DNA from: Nitrospirae bacterium JdFR-85
GTDB taxonomy: Bacteria; Nitrospirota; Thermodesulfovibrionia; Thermodesulfovibrionales; JdFR-85
NCBI GenBank assembly: GCA_002011745.1
Contig: MTOU01000003.1
Coordinates: forward strand, 1 to 49,285
Length of the DNA stretch: 49,285 nt
Reading direction: 5' to 3'
Positions 1 through 8,879 of the stretch are shown in pieces. Both the position numbers and the translations under genes were made by a program. Every line of letters begins with the position of its first letter. The first letter of the stretch is position 1. The notes under the pieces were generated by a model that searched no databases, was not told the origin of the DNA, and worked only from the letters and a program-made list of their open reading frames with translations.

Positions 1-446
1 GGGTATTGAAGAATGATGAGATAACGAGGGATATACCTGTGATAGTGGTATCAGTGCTTGAGGACAAACAGAGGGCATTGATGTTGGGAGCAAGTGATTA
101 TATAACAAAACCTGTGGATGAAAGGGAGTTATTTGAGAAGATAAGGAGAGTAATGGGAGAGAGGACAGAGAGACGCAGAAAGGTGGTGATGATAATAGAT
201 GGTGATAGTGAGACTATGGTACGTTTAGCAGAGGCTATGAGAGAGAAGGAGTTTGAAGTAATAGAGAGTAGAGGGGATAGAGAAGAGATAGAAGATGGGC
301 TTAAAAAGTCACCTGATCTTATTTTAGTGGATGTGGATATATTGGAGAGCTTTAAGGAGTTGCTTGAAAAAGAGGAGATAAGACAACGGTTGATTAATAC
401 GAGATTTGTATATATGATAAAAGGAGGCAGAGAAAATGTGGAGTAA
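1..446 (+). CDS. Response regulator, 3' part (5' end outside window)
   Basis: The reading frame is open to the left edge (the first in-frame codon is at 3-5), so the true start lies upstream. What is visible is the second half of a CheY-like receiver domain: the beta-4 strand, a GASDYITKPV segment with the conserved lysine, and the last helix. A second receiver-like unit follows after about residue 57. It has an acidic pair (IDGDSE), a possible phospho-acceptor aspartate (LILVDVD) and a lysine in YMIKGG, but then stops, so the second unit lacks its last helix-strand-helix. No DNA-binding or enzymatic output domain is seen. It may be a tandem-receiver protein in a signalling relay, or the decayed end of a longer regulator. 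The receiver assignment is firm; the role is unknown. Confidence 0.75.
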   Translation, partial: VLKNDEITRDIPVIVVSVLEDKQRALMLGASDYITKPVDERELFEKIRRVMGERTERRRKVVMIIDGDSETMVRLAEAMREKEFEVIESRGDREEIEDGLKKSPDLILVDVDILESFKELLEKEEIRQRLINTRFVYMIKGGRENVE

Positions 447-473
447 TGCAAGTTTATGCTAATATAAAAAGTT

Positions 474-1271
474 ATGAAAGAACTATCTATTGATCTGCTC
501 AGAGATATTGGTGCTCAACTTAGAGGAATACTTCCTCAGATGAGATTTGCCCATGATGCAGGTAGAGTCCTCAAAAGAGGAGCTTCTGGAGATAAGACCT
601 TTCAGATAGACAAAATAGCGGAAGAGACGGTTTTCTCAATGCTTGAGAGTTTAGAGATTCCCCTTACTCTTGTGTCTGAGGAGATGGGAGTTATTGAAAT
701 AAAAGGAGGGGGTGAGACAGTTCTTATTGATCCAATTGATGGAAGCAAGAATGCGGTCTCGGGTATACCTTTATTCTGTACTTCCATTGCAGTTAGTGAA
801 TCTGAAAGGCTGAAAGACCTAAGACTTGCCTATATTCTTAATATATTGACCGGAGATGAGTATTGGGCTGTAAGAGGTGAGGGGAGCTATCTGAATGGTG
901 ATCCCATCAGTACAGATCCTTCTACGGATATAAAGGTGGTCCTGTATGAGACGCAGGCTCCAGGAAGAGATATCCAAAGGATACTTCCCCTTCTGGCACT
1001 TTCAAACAGGACCCGCTGTTTTGGTTCTACAGCCCTTGACCTCTGCTTTGTTGCAATGGGTGCAGCCAGTGTATATATAAATCCTGCTCCTACAAGGAGT
1101 TTTGACTTTGCAGCAGGAGTGCTGATAGTCAAGGAGGCAGGTGGAGTGGTAACATCTCCTGCGGGAGAGGAGGTTTCGGAGATGGAGCTGTCTATGAAGA
1201 AGACATCGCCTCTTCTTGTCTCTGCGAATATTGATATCCACAAAAAGGCCCTCCAGGTGCTGAAAGGATAG
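474..1271 (+). CDS. Inositol monophosphatase family protein (IMPase/FBPase-like)
   Basis: This Mg-dependent sugar-phosphate phosphatase has 265 residues, the usual family size. The metal-binding signature is visible in order: SEE at 68-70, DPIDGSKN at 86-93, and a third aspartate at 211 in a SFDFAAG segment followed by KEAGG. Family members hydrolyse myo-inositol 1-phosphate, fructose 1,6-bisphosphate or 3'-phosphoadenosine 5'-phosphate, and sequence alone does not decide among them. The start ATG has no clear Shine-Dalgarno sequence; TAATAT, preceded by TGC, lies 8 bases upstream. The next gene begins at the base after this stop codon, so the two are probably co-transcribed. Confidence 0.85.
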   Translation: MKELSIDLLRDIGAQLRGILPQMRFAHDAGRVLKRGASGDKTFQIDKIAEETVFSMLESLEIPLTLVSEEMGVIEIKGGGETVLIDPIDGSKNAVSGIPLFCTSIAVSESERLKDLRLAYILNILTGDEYWAVRGEGSYLNGDPISTDPSTDIKVVLYETQAPGRDIQRILPLLALSNRTRCFGSTALDLCFVAMGAASVYINPAPTRSFDFAAGVLIVKEAGGVVTSPAGEEVSEMELSMKKTSPLLVSANIDIHKKALQVLKG

Positions 1272-2135
1272 ATGTCAGAAAGGGATATTATCAAAGAGTT
1301 GCGTATCCTGAACAGAAATCTTGAGAAACTGCTAAAGCATTTGGTGCCCCAAATAGACCCTTCAGTATTTGAGCAGTTCAAAGCCTTTAAGGCAGAAAAT
1401 CTTTCTGGAAAACTTATCCTAAGAGGCATATCCTATGTGGACCCCATTAGGCTACATGAACTAAAGGGTATCGATAGAGTTATTGAGAGGGCAAAGAAGA
1501 ATACAGAGATGTTCCTTAAGGGACTGCCTTTTAATGACATGCTAATATATGGTCCGAGAGGCACAGGAAAGTCATCAGTAATTAAAGCACTGTTTAATGA
1601 GTACTCAGATAAAGGGTTGAGAATTGTGGAGATGTCTCAAGAGGCGATGCTCTGTCTGGATGAGTTGATAGAGCTTGTAAGAGACAGAAAGGAAAAGTTC
1701 ATACTCTTCTGTGATGATCTGTCCTTTGAGAGACCTGATAGACAATACCTATCCCTTAAAGGTTTGCTTGAAGGTGCTCTTGTAGCAAGACCACATAATC
1801 TGGCTGTCTATGCCACTTCAAACAGGAGACACCTTATTGTGGAGAGAGTGTCCGATAATCTTCCTATGGAGAAGAATGGCGAACTACATCCTTCTGACTC
1901 CCTTGAGGAAAAGGTCTCCCTTAGTGACAGATTTGGCCTCAGACTGTATACAGGCCATTTTGGTATGGAAACCTATCTCGAGATTGTAGAAAACTATGTG
2001 GGGCAGAGGGGATTGAGGATAGATTGCAATATTTTGAGACAGAGGGCACTTCAATGGGCCCACGAACATGGAAGCTTCTCTGGCAGAACAGCCCGCCAGT
2101 TTGTGGATGCCCTTGAGGGAGAGCTGTCTCTATGA
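1272..2135 (+). CDS. DUF815-family ATP-binding protein
   Basis: This P-loop ATPase of the AAA-like DUF815 family has 287 residues. A Walker A motif (GPRGTGKSS) lies near residue 94 and a Walker B strand (FILFCDDLSF) near 143-152. A sensor-like stretch with TSNRRH follows, then a C-terminal helical lid. The N-terminal 40 residues look helical. The family is widespread, but its cellular role is not established. It starts immediately after the phosphatase stop, and its own stop overlaps the uppP start by four bases, so it belongs to one transcription unit. The family call is firm; the function is unknown. Confidence 0.85.
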   Translation: MSERDIIKELRILNRNLEKLLKHLVPQIDPSVFEQFKAFKAENLSGKLILRGISYVDPIRLHELKGIDRVIERAKKNTEMFLKGLPFNDMLIYGPRGTGKSSVIKALFNEYSDKGLRIVEMSQEAMLCLDELIELVRDRKEKFILFCDDLSFERPDRQYLSLKGLLEGALVARPHNLAVYATSNRRHLIVERVSDNLPMEKNGELHPSDSLEEKVSLSDRFGLRLYTGHFGMETYLEIVENYVGQRGLRIDCNILRQRALQWAHEHGSFSGRTARQFVDALEGELSL

Positions 2136-2902
2136 TACTTGGGCCTTTGCTGCTTGGCATTGTACAGGGTTTAACAGAATTTATTCCTGTAAGTAGCACT
2201 GCACATCTTATTATTATCCCTTATTTCTTAGGATGGTCAGGCACAATTGACACTCTCGAGTTTGATGTGGCCCTTCACGGAGGTACCCTTTTGGCGCTCC
2301 TTATCAGTTTCAGAAAAGAATGGTTATCAATACTAAGGGGAAACAGAAACCTTCTTCTGGCCCTGGGTGTGGGTACTGCTCCGGCTGCAGTTGCTGGTCT
2401 TACCATGGAAGAAGTTGTGGAATCAACTCTGAGGAATCCCTGGATAATTGCCAGCTCTCTTGTGATTATTAGTATATTTATGTTACTGGCAGAGAGGGTT
2501 AGAACTAATAGAGACTTTGGGAGTATTACTGTAAAGGATGCCTTTATTATAGGAATTGCACAGGCAGTGGCACTTGTACCTGGGGTGTCAAGATCAGGTA
2601 TAACTATATCTGCAGGGCTTCTTAGAAGGATAGATAGGGTATCTGCAGCAAGGTATTCCTTTGTGCTCTCCATGCCTGTAGTAGCTGGTGCAGTGGTGCT
2701 TGAAGGTACAGATATATTAAAAGCCCCTGGAGAGTTTGATTATTGGCAGGTCTTAATAGGTTTTTTTACATCCTTTGTTTCCGGCCTTTTATGTATAAGG
2801 TTTTTACTGTGGTTTTTTCAGAGATTCTCTCTGAAAGTGTTTGTTTACTATAGGTTCGCCCTTGCTGGTATAATATTATTGTTATTATGGATTCAAGGTT
2901 AA
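2132..2902 (+). CDS. uppP: Undecaprenyl-diphosphatase UppP (BacA family)
   Basis: This integral membrane enzyme removes a phosphate from undecaprenyl pyrophosphate, recycling the lipid carrier used for peptidoglycan and O-antigen assembly. Both family motifs are present: GLTEFIPVSSTAHL near the N-terminus (catalytic Glu at about 16) and LVPGVSRSGIT near residue 147. At 256 residues with several hydrophobic spans it matches the usual length. The start overlaps the preceding stop (ATGA), and the 3' end overlaps ftsK by 16 bases. Loss of this activity is classically linked to bacitracin sensitivity. Confidence 0.95.
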   Translation: MILGPLLLGIVQGLTEFIPVSSTAHLIIIPYFLGWSGTIDTLEFDVALHGGTLLALLISFRKEWLSILRGNRNLLLALGVGTAPAAVAGLTMEEVVESTLRNPWIIASSLVIISIFMLLAERVRTNRDFGSITVKDAFIIGIAQAVALVPGVSRSGITISAGLLRRIDRVSAARYSFVLSMPVVAGAVVLEGTDILKAPGEFDYWQVLIGFFTSFVSGLLCIRFLLWFFQRFSLKVFVYYRFALAGIILLLLWIQG

Positions 2903-4923
2903 AGAGAATCAAGGAAGAGATAGTAGGTGTCTTCTTCACCCTTTTCAGTGTGTATGTGGCAATCACTCTTGTAAGTTACTACAAATGGGACCCTTCCTTT
3001 TTTACTGAGAGTGCTGGTCCTGTTAAAAACTATGGAGGTGTGGTCGGTTCCTATCTCTCAGACACATTGATAAGTATTTTCGGCTATATGGCCTATCTTG
3101 TGCCTTTGTTCTTAGGAGTTTTTGGTATAAAACGTCTTCTTGGAAAACAGAGGCGAAGGGAGTTTCTGATAGGAGTATTGCTGTTGATGTTATCTGTACC
3201 AATACTTCTTTCTCTACTTTCCTATACCCTGCACTGGAAGAGCACTCTGGTGCCTCCAGGTGGTCTTATTGGAGAGGTCTCTTCAAAAACCCTTGTCAGG
3301 TTCTTCTCGGTGCCTGGTGCTTATATATTTGTCCTCTCTCTCTTCTTCTCTTCCCTGGTTATAATCAGTCCTCTGTCTGCAAGGGAATTTCTCACAAAAA
3401 TATCTGAGATGAGAAGTAAAAAAGAGACTCCAAGACCAACCCTTTCTACAGAAAAAGATGAGCCCAGGATAAAATACCTCAAAGAGACCCAGAGGACTGA
3501 GGAGGGACCGGCAGTAGAGGCACCTCAGCAGAGTGGTCCATACAGACTACCCTCAATAGAGCTTCTACATACCTATCAGAAAGTGCCTGGCCCATCCAAA
3601 GAAGAACTTCTTGAAAGGGCCGAACTTTTGGAGGAAAAGCTGGCAGATTTTAATGTGACAGGTAAGGTGACCCAGGTACATCCTGGCCCTGTGGTGACCA
3701 TGTATGAGTTTGAACCTTCACCAGGCATAAAGATCAGCAAGGTTACCTCACTCGCCCATGACCTTGGCAGAGCCCTTGGAGGGCTGAGTGTGAGAATTGC
3801 AACTATACCAGGCAAAACCCAGCTTGGTATAGAGGTGCCAAATCGCCAGAGAGGAATAGTATATCTGAAAGAGATCATAGGTTCTGAAGTGTTCAGAAAG
3901 AGCACATCTCTGCTTACTCTCGCCCTTGGTAAGGATATCTATGGGAGGGCAGTAGTGGCTGACCTCTCAAAGATGCCCCATTTACTTGTTGCAGGCACCA
4001 CCGGATCAGGCAAAAGTGTACTTATCAACTCCCTTGTTATGAGTATTCTCTACAAGGCCTCTCCTGAGCAGGTAAAGATGCTGATGATAGACCCTAAACT
4101 CTTGGAACTGTCCAGATATGATGGGATAGCTCACCTTATAACCCCTGTTATTACCAATCCAAAGGATGCCACTGTGGCGCTCAAGAAGATGGTTCTTGAG
4201 ATGGAACGGAGATACAGGTTAATTGCTGAGAAAGGGGCGAGGAATATAGAAAACTACAACCGTCAGGTGCCGGACGAGGAGAGAATACCCTATATGGTAG
4301 TGATAATTGATGAGCTTGCTGATCTGATGTTCACGGCCTCAAAGGAGGTTGAGAACTCTATAGTCAGACTCGCCCAGATGGCTCGTGCCTCAGGCATACA
4401 TTTAATAGTTGCCACACAGAGACCCTCTGTGGATGTGATAACAGGAATAATAAAAGCGAACTTTCCCACAAGAATAGCCTTTCAGGTGACCTCCAAGGTA
4501 GACTCACGTACTATTATAGATGTACAAGGTGCTGAGCAGTTGATAGGGATGGGAGATATGCTTCTTATGATGCCTGGAGCAAGGCTCCGGAGGCTTCATG
4601 GTGCCTATGTGTCCGAGGATGAGGTAAGGGCTGTTGTTGAGTTTATAAAGACACAGGCAGAGCCGGACTATACTCTCTTTGAATCCATCGAGTCTGAAGC
4701 AGAGATTGAAACTGAGCTTGACAGAGAAGAAAGAGACGAACTTTACCAGAGAGTGATAGAGTATGCAGAATCAGTGGGTGAGATCTCTATTTCTTCTATA
4801 CAGAGACGATTCAAGATCGGTTACAACAGGGCAGCCCGGATAATGCAGATGCTGGAGGAGGATGGCCTTGTAGGACCTCCCAAAGGTGCGGGCAAACCGA
4901 GAGATTTCATAGGCAGATCCTAA
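2887..4923 (+). CDS. ftsK: DNA translocase FtsK/SpoIIIE
   Basis: This septum-localised DNA pump clears chromosomes and helps dimer resolution at division. Four hydrophobic segments occupy roughly residues 10-165, followed by a short charged linker (about 170-220), much shorter than in E. coli FtsK. The RecA-like motor then has Walker A (GTTGSGKS, 370-377) and Walker B (VVIIDELADL, with DE at 475-476). The last 70 residues form the winged-helix gamma domain that reads polar DNA signals (SISSIQRRFKIGYNRAARIM). The 678-residue length fits the short-linker type. The start lies inside the end of uppP. Confidence 0.95.
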   Translation: MDSRLKRIKEEIVGVFFTLFSVYVAITLVSYYKWDPSFFTESAGPVKNYGGVVGSYLSDTLISIFGYMAYLVPLFLGVFGIKRLLGKQRRREFLIGVLLLMLSVPILLSLLSYTLHWKSTLVPPGGLIGEVSSKTLVRFFSVPGAYIFVLSLFFSSLVIISPLSAREFLTKISEMRSKKETPRPTLSTEKDEPRIKYLKETQRTEEGPAVEAPQQSGPYRLPSIELLHTYQKVPGPSKEELLERAELLEEKLADFNVTGKVTQVHPGPVVTMYEFEPSPGIKISKVTSLAHDLGRALGGLSVRIATIPGKTQLGIEVPNRQRGIVYLKEIIGSEVFRKSTSLLTLALGKDIYGRAVVADLSKMPHLLVAGTTGSGKSVLINSLVMSILYKASPEQVKMLMIDPKLLELSRYDGIAHLITPVITNPKDATVALKKMVLEMERRYRLIAEKGARNIENYNRQVPDEERIPYMVVIIDELADLMFTASKEVENSIVRLAQMARASGIHLIVATQRPSVDVITGIIKANFPTRIAFQVTSKVDSRTIIDVQGAEQLIGMGDMLLMMPGARLRRLHGAYVSEDEVRAVVEFIKTQAEPDYTLFESIESEAEIETELDREERDELYQRVIEYAESVGEISISSIQRRFKIGYNRAARIMQMLEEDGLVGPPKGAGKPRDFIGRS

Positions 4924-4966
4924 CTATAAATTTTTTTTAATTTCCTATAAACAGCCGTAAATAGAC

Positions 4967-4996
4967 TTGACTTCTTAATTACGTTAATGTTATTAC
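4967..4996 (+). promoter_or_regulatory. Candidate promoter of the rnf operon
   Basis: TTGACT at 4967-4972 is followed after 18 bases by TATTAC at 4991-4996, a moderate sigma-70-type match in the 156-base gap between ftsK and rnfC. The implied transcript start is near 5003, giving a leader of about 77 bases. It is the best candidate I see in the gap, but the -10 box matches at only four of six positions. Confidence 0.35.
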
Positions 4997-5025
4997 TTAT
5001 AGGCTTTTTAAACCTGAGAGTTTAG

Positions 5026-5043
5026 TTCTCCATTTCTGGAGAA
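5026..5043 (+). promoter_or_regulatory. Hairpin in the rnf leader
   Basis: TTCTCC (5026-5031) and GGAGAA (5038-5043) form a perfect six-pair stem with a six-base loop. It sits between the candidate promoter and the rnfC ribosome binding site (AAGGAGG, 5069-5075). GGAGAA resembles a Shine-Dalgarno sequence, so the stem might affect ribosome loading or transcript stability. A short stem like this can arise by chance. Confidence 0.3.
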
Positions 5044-5079
5044 AGGATTTACGACTGATTTCTGGCAGAAGGAGGTCCA

Positions 5080-6387
5080 ATGGCACTTTTAACATTTAAA
5101 GGCGGTGTCCATCCTCCAGAGCATAAGGAACTTTCAAACAGGATTCCCATTCGTGATGCCACTGTTCCTAAACAGGTTGTTATTCCACTGCAGCAGCATA
5201 TTGGAGCTCCTACCAAGTGTCTTGTTGAGATAGGACAGGAGGTAAAAAAGGGAGAGGTTATAGGAGAGCCAACAGGTTTTGTATCAGCCCCTGTTCATGC
5301 CTCTGTTTCTGGTAAGGTGGTTGCGATAAAGGATGTGCCTAATGCGATGGGGAGAATGGTTCCATCTGTAATTATTGAGAATGATGGAAAAGAGGAGTGG
5401 ACACAACTTGAAGATCATCCCGATTATATGAAACTTTCCCCTGAGAAACTAAGGGAGAAGATTCAGAAGGCAGGAATTGTAGGTATGGGTGGTGCAGCAT
5501 TTCCTACCCATGTGAAGCTGTCTCCTCCTAAAGAGAAGCCGATTGATATTGTGATCATCAATGGTGCAGAATGTGAGCCCTATCTTACGGCAGATCATAG
5601 GGTGATGGTAGAGAATCCTAAGGAGGTAATTGAAGGATTAAAAATAATAATGAAGATCCTTGGAGTACAGAAAGGCTATGTAGGTATAGAGAATAACAAG
5701 CCTGATGCCATAGAGAAGATGAAAGAGGCTGCCTCTGGAGAACCGAATATAGAGGTGGTGGCATTGCAGGTGAAATACCCCCAAGGTGCAGAGAAGATGC
5801 TTATAAAGGCTATTACAGACAGAGAGGTGCCTGCAGGAGGACTGCCCATGGATGTGGGTGTAGTGGTTCAGAATGTGGGTACGGCCTTTGCCATTTATGA
5901 AGCATGCCGTTATGGGAAGCCATTGATAGAGAGAGTGGTGACTGTTACAGGTCTTGGAGTAAGTTCTCCAGGAAACCTGAGGGCAAGGATAGGGACACCT
6001 GTAGGAGACCTGATAAATGAGTGTGGTGGGTTTAGTAATGGACCTATGAAGGTTATTCTTGGAGGCCCTATGATGGGATTTGCCCAGTTTACCCTTGATG
6101 TGCCTGTAACAAAGGGGACATCAGGTGTGCTGGTTCTTAGTGAGAAAGAGTATGTGCCTTCTGAAAAATATGGTCCCTGTATCCGTTGTGGCAGATGTAT
6201 AGATGTTTGCCCCATGGGGCTCATGCCCTCAATGTTGAGTATCCTTTCAGAGAAGGAGTTTTTTGAGGATACGAAGGAGTACAATCTTTTTGATTGCTTT
6301 GAATGTGGTACCTGTACATATGTATGTCCATCGAAGAGGCCGATTGTACAGTTGATCAGACTTGCAAAGTCCCTTGTAAAGAGATAA
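5080..6387 (+). CDS. rnfC: Rnf complex subunit RnfC
   Basis: This is the peripheral subunit of the ion-translocating ferredoxin:NAD+ oxidoreductase and is thought to hold the NADH/FMN site. A glycine-rich loop (GIVGMGGAAFPTHVK) lies near residues 130-145. Two [4Fe-4S] motifs lie near the C-terminus: CIRCGRCIDVCP (about 367-377) and CFECGTCTYVCP (about 406-416). The 435-residue length matches the compact RnfC form, without the long repetitive C-terminal tail of enterobacterial RsxC. The start is fixed by a strong AAGGAGG four bases upstream. It is the first gene of a six-gene operon ordered C-D-G-E-A-B. Confidence 0.96.
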   Translation: MALLTFKGGVHPPEHKELSNRIPIRDATVPKQVVIPLQQHIGAPTKCLVEIGQEVKKGEVIGEPTGFVSAPVHASVSGKVVAIKDVPNAMGRMVPSVIIENDGKEEWTQLEDHPDYMKLSPEKLREKIQKAGIVGMGGAAFPTHVKLSPPKEKPIDIVIINGAECEPYLTADHRVMVENPKEVIEGLKIIMKILGVQKGYVGIENNKPDAIEKMKEAASGEPNIEVVALQVKYPQGAEKMLIKAITDREVPAGGLPMDVGVVVQNVGTAFAIYEACRYGKPLIERVVTVTGLGVSSPGNLRARIGTPVGDLINECGGFSNGPMKVILGGPMMGFAQFTLDVPVTKGTSGVLVLSEKEYVPSEKYGPCIRCGRCIDVCPMGLMPSMLSILSEKEFFEDTKEYNLFDCFECGTCTYVCPSKRPIVQLIRLAKSLVKR

Positions 6388-6416
6388 TTAAATAATATTT
6401 TTTAAGGAGTGGTAGG

Positions 6417-7427
6417 ATGGCGGTTGCAAAGAAACAGCAGGAACTTGTTGTAACAGTATCTCCACACATAAGAAGTGAGGAGACAGTTTCAAAAATAATG
6501 TGGACTGTCTCTATCAGTCTTATGCCTGCCTTTATTATGGGGGTTTACTATTTTGGACCAAAGGCTCTTTTAGTGACGGCCCTCTGTATTGTTAGTGCTC
6601 TCTTCAGTGAATGGTTGGTTGAAAAGATGGCGGGTAGAGAAATAACAATCTCTGATGGGAGTGCCTTTTTGACAGGACTTCTGCTTGGTATGAATATGCC
6701 GGCATCGGCCCCATTTTATATTCCTCTAATTAGTTCATTTGTGGCAGTAGCTATTACAAAACAGCTCTTTGGAGGTCTTGGTTACAATATCTTCAATCCT
6801 GCCCTTGTGGGAAGGGCCTTTGCACTTATTACATGGCCCCGTGCTATGACTACATGGATAGAGCCTACAGCAGCATTTGTGGGGATGGATGCTAAGACAA
6901 CAGCCACTCCTCTCGGGATCCTGAAGGAAGAAGGTATGCACAAGCTTCTTGAGGTGTTTGGTGACAAGATGAGCCTTTATACCCAGCTTCTTGTAGGACA
7001 TAAGGCTGGCTCCCTTGGTGAGGTCTCTGTGATAGCGATATTAATTGGTGCAGCCTTTCTCCTTTATAAGAGATATATTACATGGCATATCCCTGTATCT
7101 TATCTTGCCACAGTGGCGGTGATTGCCTGGGTGTTTGGTGGCAAGGAGGGTCTTTTTACAGGAGATCCTCTTGTGCATCTTCTCAGCGGTGGTCTTATGC
7201 TTGGTGCCTGGTATATGGCTACTGACTATGTGACCTGCCCTTCAGTAAGAAAAGGACAGATTGTTTTCGGAATAGGTTGTGGTTTTCTCACCATGCTTAT
7301 AAGGTTAAAGGCAGGTTATCCTGAAGGTGTTATGTTCGCAATACTGCTTATGAACTGTTTTACTCCCCTGATTGATAGAAATCTCAAGTCAAAGGTGTTT
7401 GGTGCAAGAAAGGAGGCTGGAAAATGA
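6417..7427 (+). CDS. rnfD: Rnf complex subunit RnfD
   Basis: This integral membrane subunit, related to NqrB, carries covalently bound FMN in known complexes and takes part in ion transport. It has 336 residues with about nine or ten hydrophobic helices. A TTATPLG stretch near residue 162 contains the likely flavinylated threonine, by analogy with the family site. AAGGAG lies seven bases before the ATG. The 3' end overlaps rnfG (ATGA). Confidence 0.95.
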   Translation: MAVAKKQQELVVTVSPHIRSEETVSKIMWTVSISLMPAFIMGVYYFGPKALLVTALCIVSALFSEWLVEKMAGREITISDGSAFLTGLLLGMNMPASAPFYIPLISSFVAVAITKQLFGGLGYNIFNPALVGRAFALITWPRAMTTWIEPTAAFVGMDAKTTATPLGILKEEGMHKLLEVFGDKMSLYTQLLVGHKAGSLGEVSVIAILIGAAFLLYKRYITWHIPVSYLATVAVIAWVFGGKEGLFTGDPLVHLLSGGLMLGAWYMATDYVTCPSVRKGQIVFGIGCGFLTMLIRLKAGYPEGVMFAILLMNCFTPLIDRNLKSKVFGARKEAGK

Positions 7428-8203
7428 CCTTTAAGGATATACTGAAAATAACATTTAATCTGGTTGTCCTTTACCTTGCTGGAGGATTGCTTCTTGCTGC
7501 TGTGTATGCAAAGACCTCTCCGATTATATACAAAAACAATGAATTAGAAAAGGCCCGGGCCCTTAAAGAGATGATGCCTGAGGCAGATGAGATATGTTAT
7601 ATCTTTGAGTTTACAGATGAAAGACTTAACAAGCTCAGAGACAAGGGTGTGCCAGAGGAGATAATCAATAAACTCAAAGAACTACAGAATGAGAAGATGA
7701 TAAAAGGAAAGGAAGAGTTCTTTAAGACTCTGGAAGAAATGCTTGGTGCTGAGGCCGTAGAGAATTATAAATCGTTGCTATTTAAGACACTGAAGGCAAA
7801 TGATTGGTATCCTCATGGAAAGCATGCAGAGTACTTCATAACAAAGAAGGATGGACAGGTGATAGGCTATATTGTTCAGACTTTTGGTAAGGGATACTCA
7901 AGTTATATAAACATTCTATTCTCAGTAGATACTGGTTTTATTGTCCAGAAGATAGAGATACTGCACCATGCAGAGACTCCAGGACTTGGAGATGAGATTG
8001 AACTTGACTGGTTTAAGAATCAGTTCAAGGGTAAGGATATTGAACATCTGAAGGTGGACAAAACAGGTACTAAAAAGGAGTATATACAGGCTATCACAGG
8101 AGCAACCATATCCACAAGGGCTGTCTCTGAGGATGGTATAAAAAATGGTATTTTATTCTTACAAAAAGCTTTGAAAGGAGAGGTGGAACATGGAAGTGCC
8201 TGA
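7424..8203 (+). CDS. rnfG: Rnf complex subunit RnfG, enlarged
   Basis: This is the membrane-anchored flavoprotein subunit. One N-terminal hydrophobic helix (about residues 8-28) precedes an FMN-binding domain with the flavin attachment motif (ITGATIST, about 223-230). HHAETPGLG is also typical. At 259 residues it is longer than the usual 180-215. The extra length is a charged, helix-rich segment at about 50-115 rich in Lys, Glu and Leu (DERLNKLRDKGVPEEI and onward). The ATG overlaps the rnfD stop. The identity is firm; the role of the insertion is unknown. Confidence 0.94.
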   Translation: MTFKDILKITFNLVVLYLAGGLLLAAVYAKTSPIIYKNNELEKARALKEMMPEADEICYIFEFTDERLNKLRDKGVPEEIINKLKELQNEKMIKGKEEFFKTLEEMLGAEAVENYKSLLFKTLKANDWYPHGKHAEYFITKKDGQVIGYIVQTFGKGYSSYINILFSVDTGFIVQKIEILHHAETPGLGDEIELDWFKNQFKGKDIEHLKVDKTGTKKEYIQAITGATISTRAVSEDGIKNGILFLQKALKGEVEHGSA

Positions 8204-8831
8204 AGAAAAGATCAGTTATCTCCAACTAATAAAGAATGGAGTTTTTAAAGAAAATACCATATTTAGATTGGTTATTAGTCTCTGTCCCTCTATTGCAGTG
8301 ACAACGAGTATTAAAAACGGATTCCTGCTCGGTATTGCAGTGCTCTTTGTTCAGACCATGGTTAATACCACTGTAGGACTTTTACGTAATTTCATCCATC
8401 CGAGAATAAGGATTCCTATATTTATGTTGATTATCTCAGGTTGGGTGAGTGTTGTGGATATGCTTATGGCTGCATATGCAAGGGAGACATATAAAGAGAT
8501 TGGACTATATATTCAGATAATTGTTGCCTTTGCATCAATTCTTGCAAGGGCAGAGATGTTTGCAAGTAAACACAGGGTTGATTATTCCTTCTTTGATGGT
8601 TTTGGTTCAGGTCTTGGCTTCTTAATCGCCCTTGTGATAATAAGTTTCTTTAGAGAACTTCTTGGTAAAGGTACTCTCTTAGGATATTCTATTGTTCATG
8701 CAAAGCCGTTGTTAATCATGGTAATGCCTACAGGAGGATTCTTGGTAGTGGGGCTTTTGATGGGATTCTTCAACTGGATTGATATGAGGTTTTATGGGGG
8801 CAAAGGTGCAGGTGGTGCAGGTGGTCACTGA
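8190..8831 (+). CDS. rnfE: Rnf complex subunit RnfE
   Basis: This 213-residue polytopic membrane subunit is related to NqrD and RnfA. About six hydrophobic helices and the family stretch SLCPSIAVTTSIKNG are visible. In known complexes RnfA and RnfE form a paired inverted membrane core holding an iron-sulfur site. The start lies 14 bases inside rnfG and is served by AAAGGAG. The C-terminus ends in an unusual glycine-rich tail (YGGKGAGGAGGH). Confidence 0.95.
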   Translation: MEVPEEKISYLQLIKNGVFKENTIFRLVISLCPSIAVTTSIKNGFLLGIAVLFVQTMVNTTVGLLRNFIHPRIRIPIFMLIISGWVSVVDMLMAAYARETYKEIGLYIQIIVAFASILARAEMFASKHRVDYSFFDGFGSGLGFLIALVIISFFRELLGKGTLLGYSIVHAKPLLIMVMPTGGFLVVGLLMGFFNWIDMRFYGGKGAGGAGGH

Positions 8832-8879
8832 TAATTTCACTGATGTTAAAGATTATTTAATAATAAATGGAGGCGGGGT

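Noticed and set aside
887-1429. 180-residue minus-strand open frame
   Set aside because: It is antisense to the phosphatase and DUF815 genes, whose conserved motifs explain the sequence.
5001-5079. FMN riboswitch before rnfC
   Set aside because: A flavin-dependent operon made this worth checking, but the conserved segments of the FMN element are absent.
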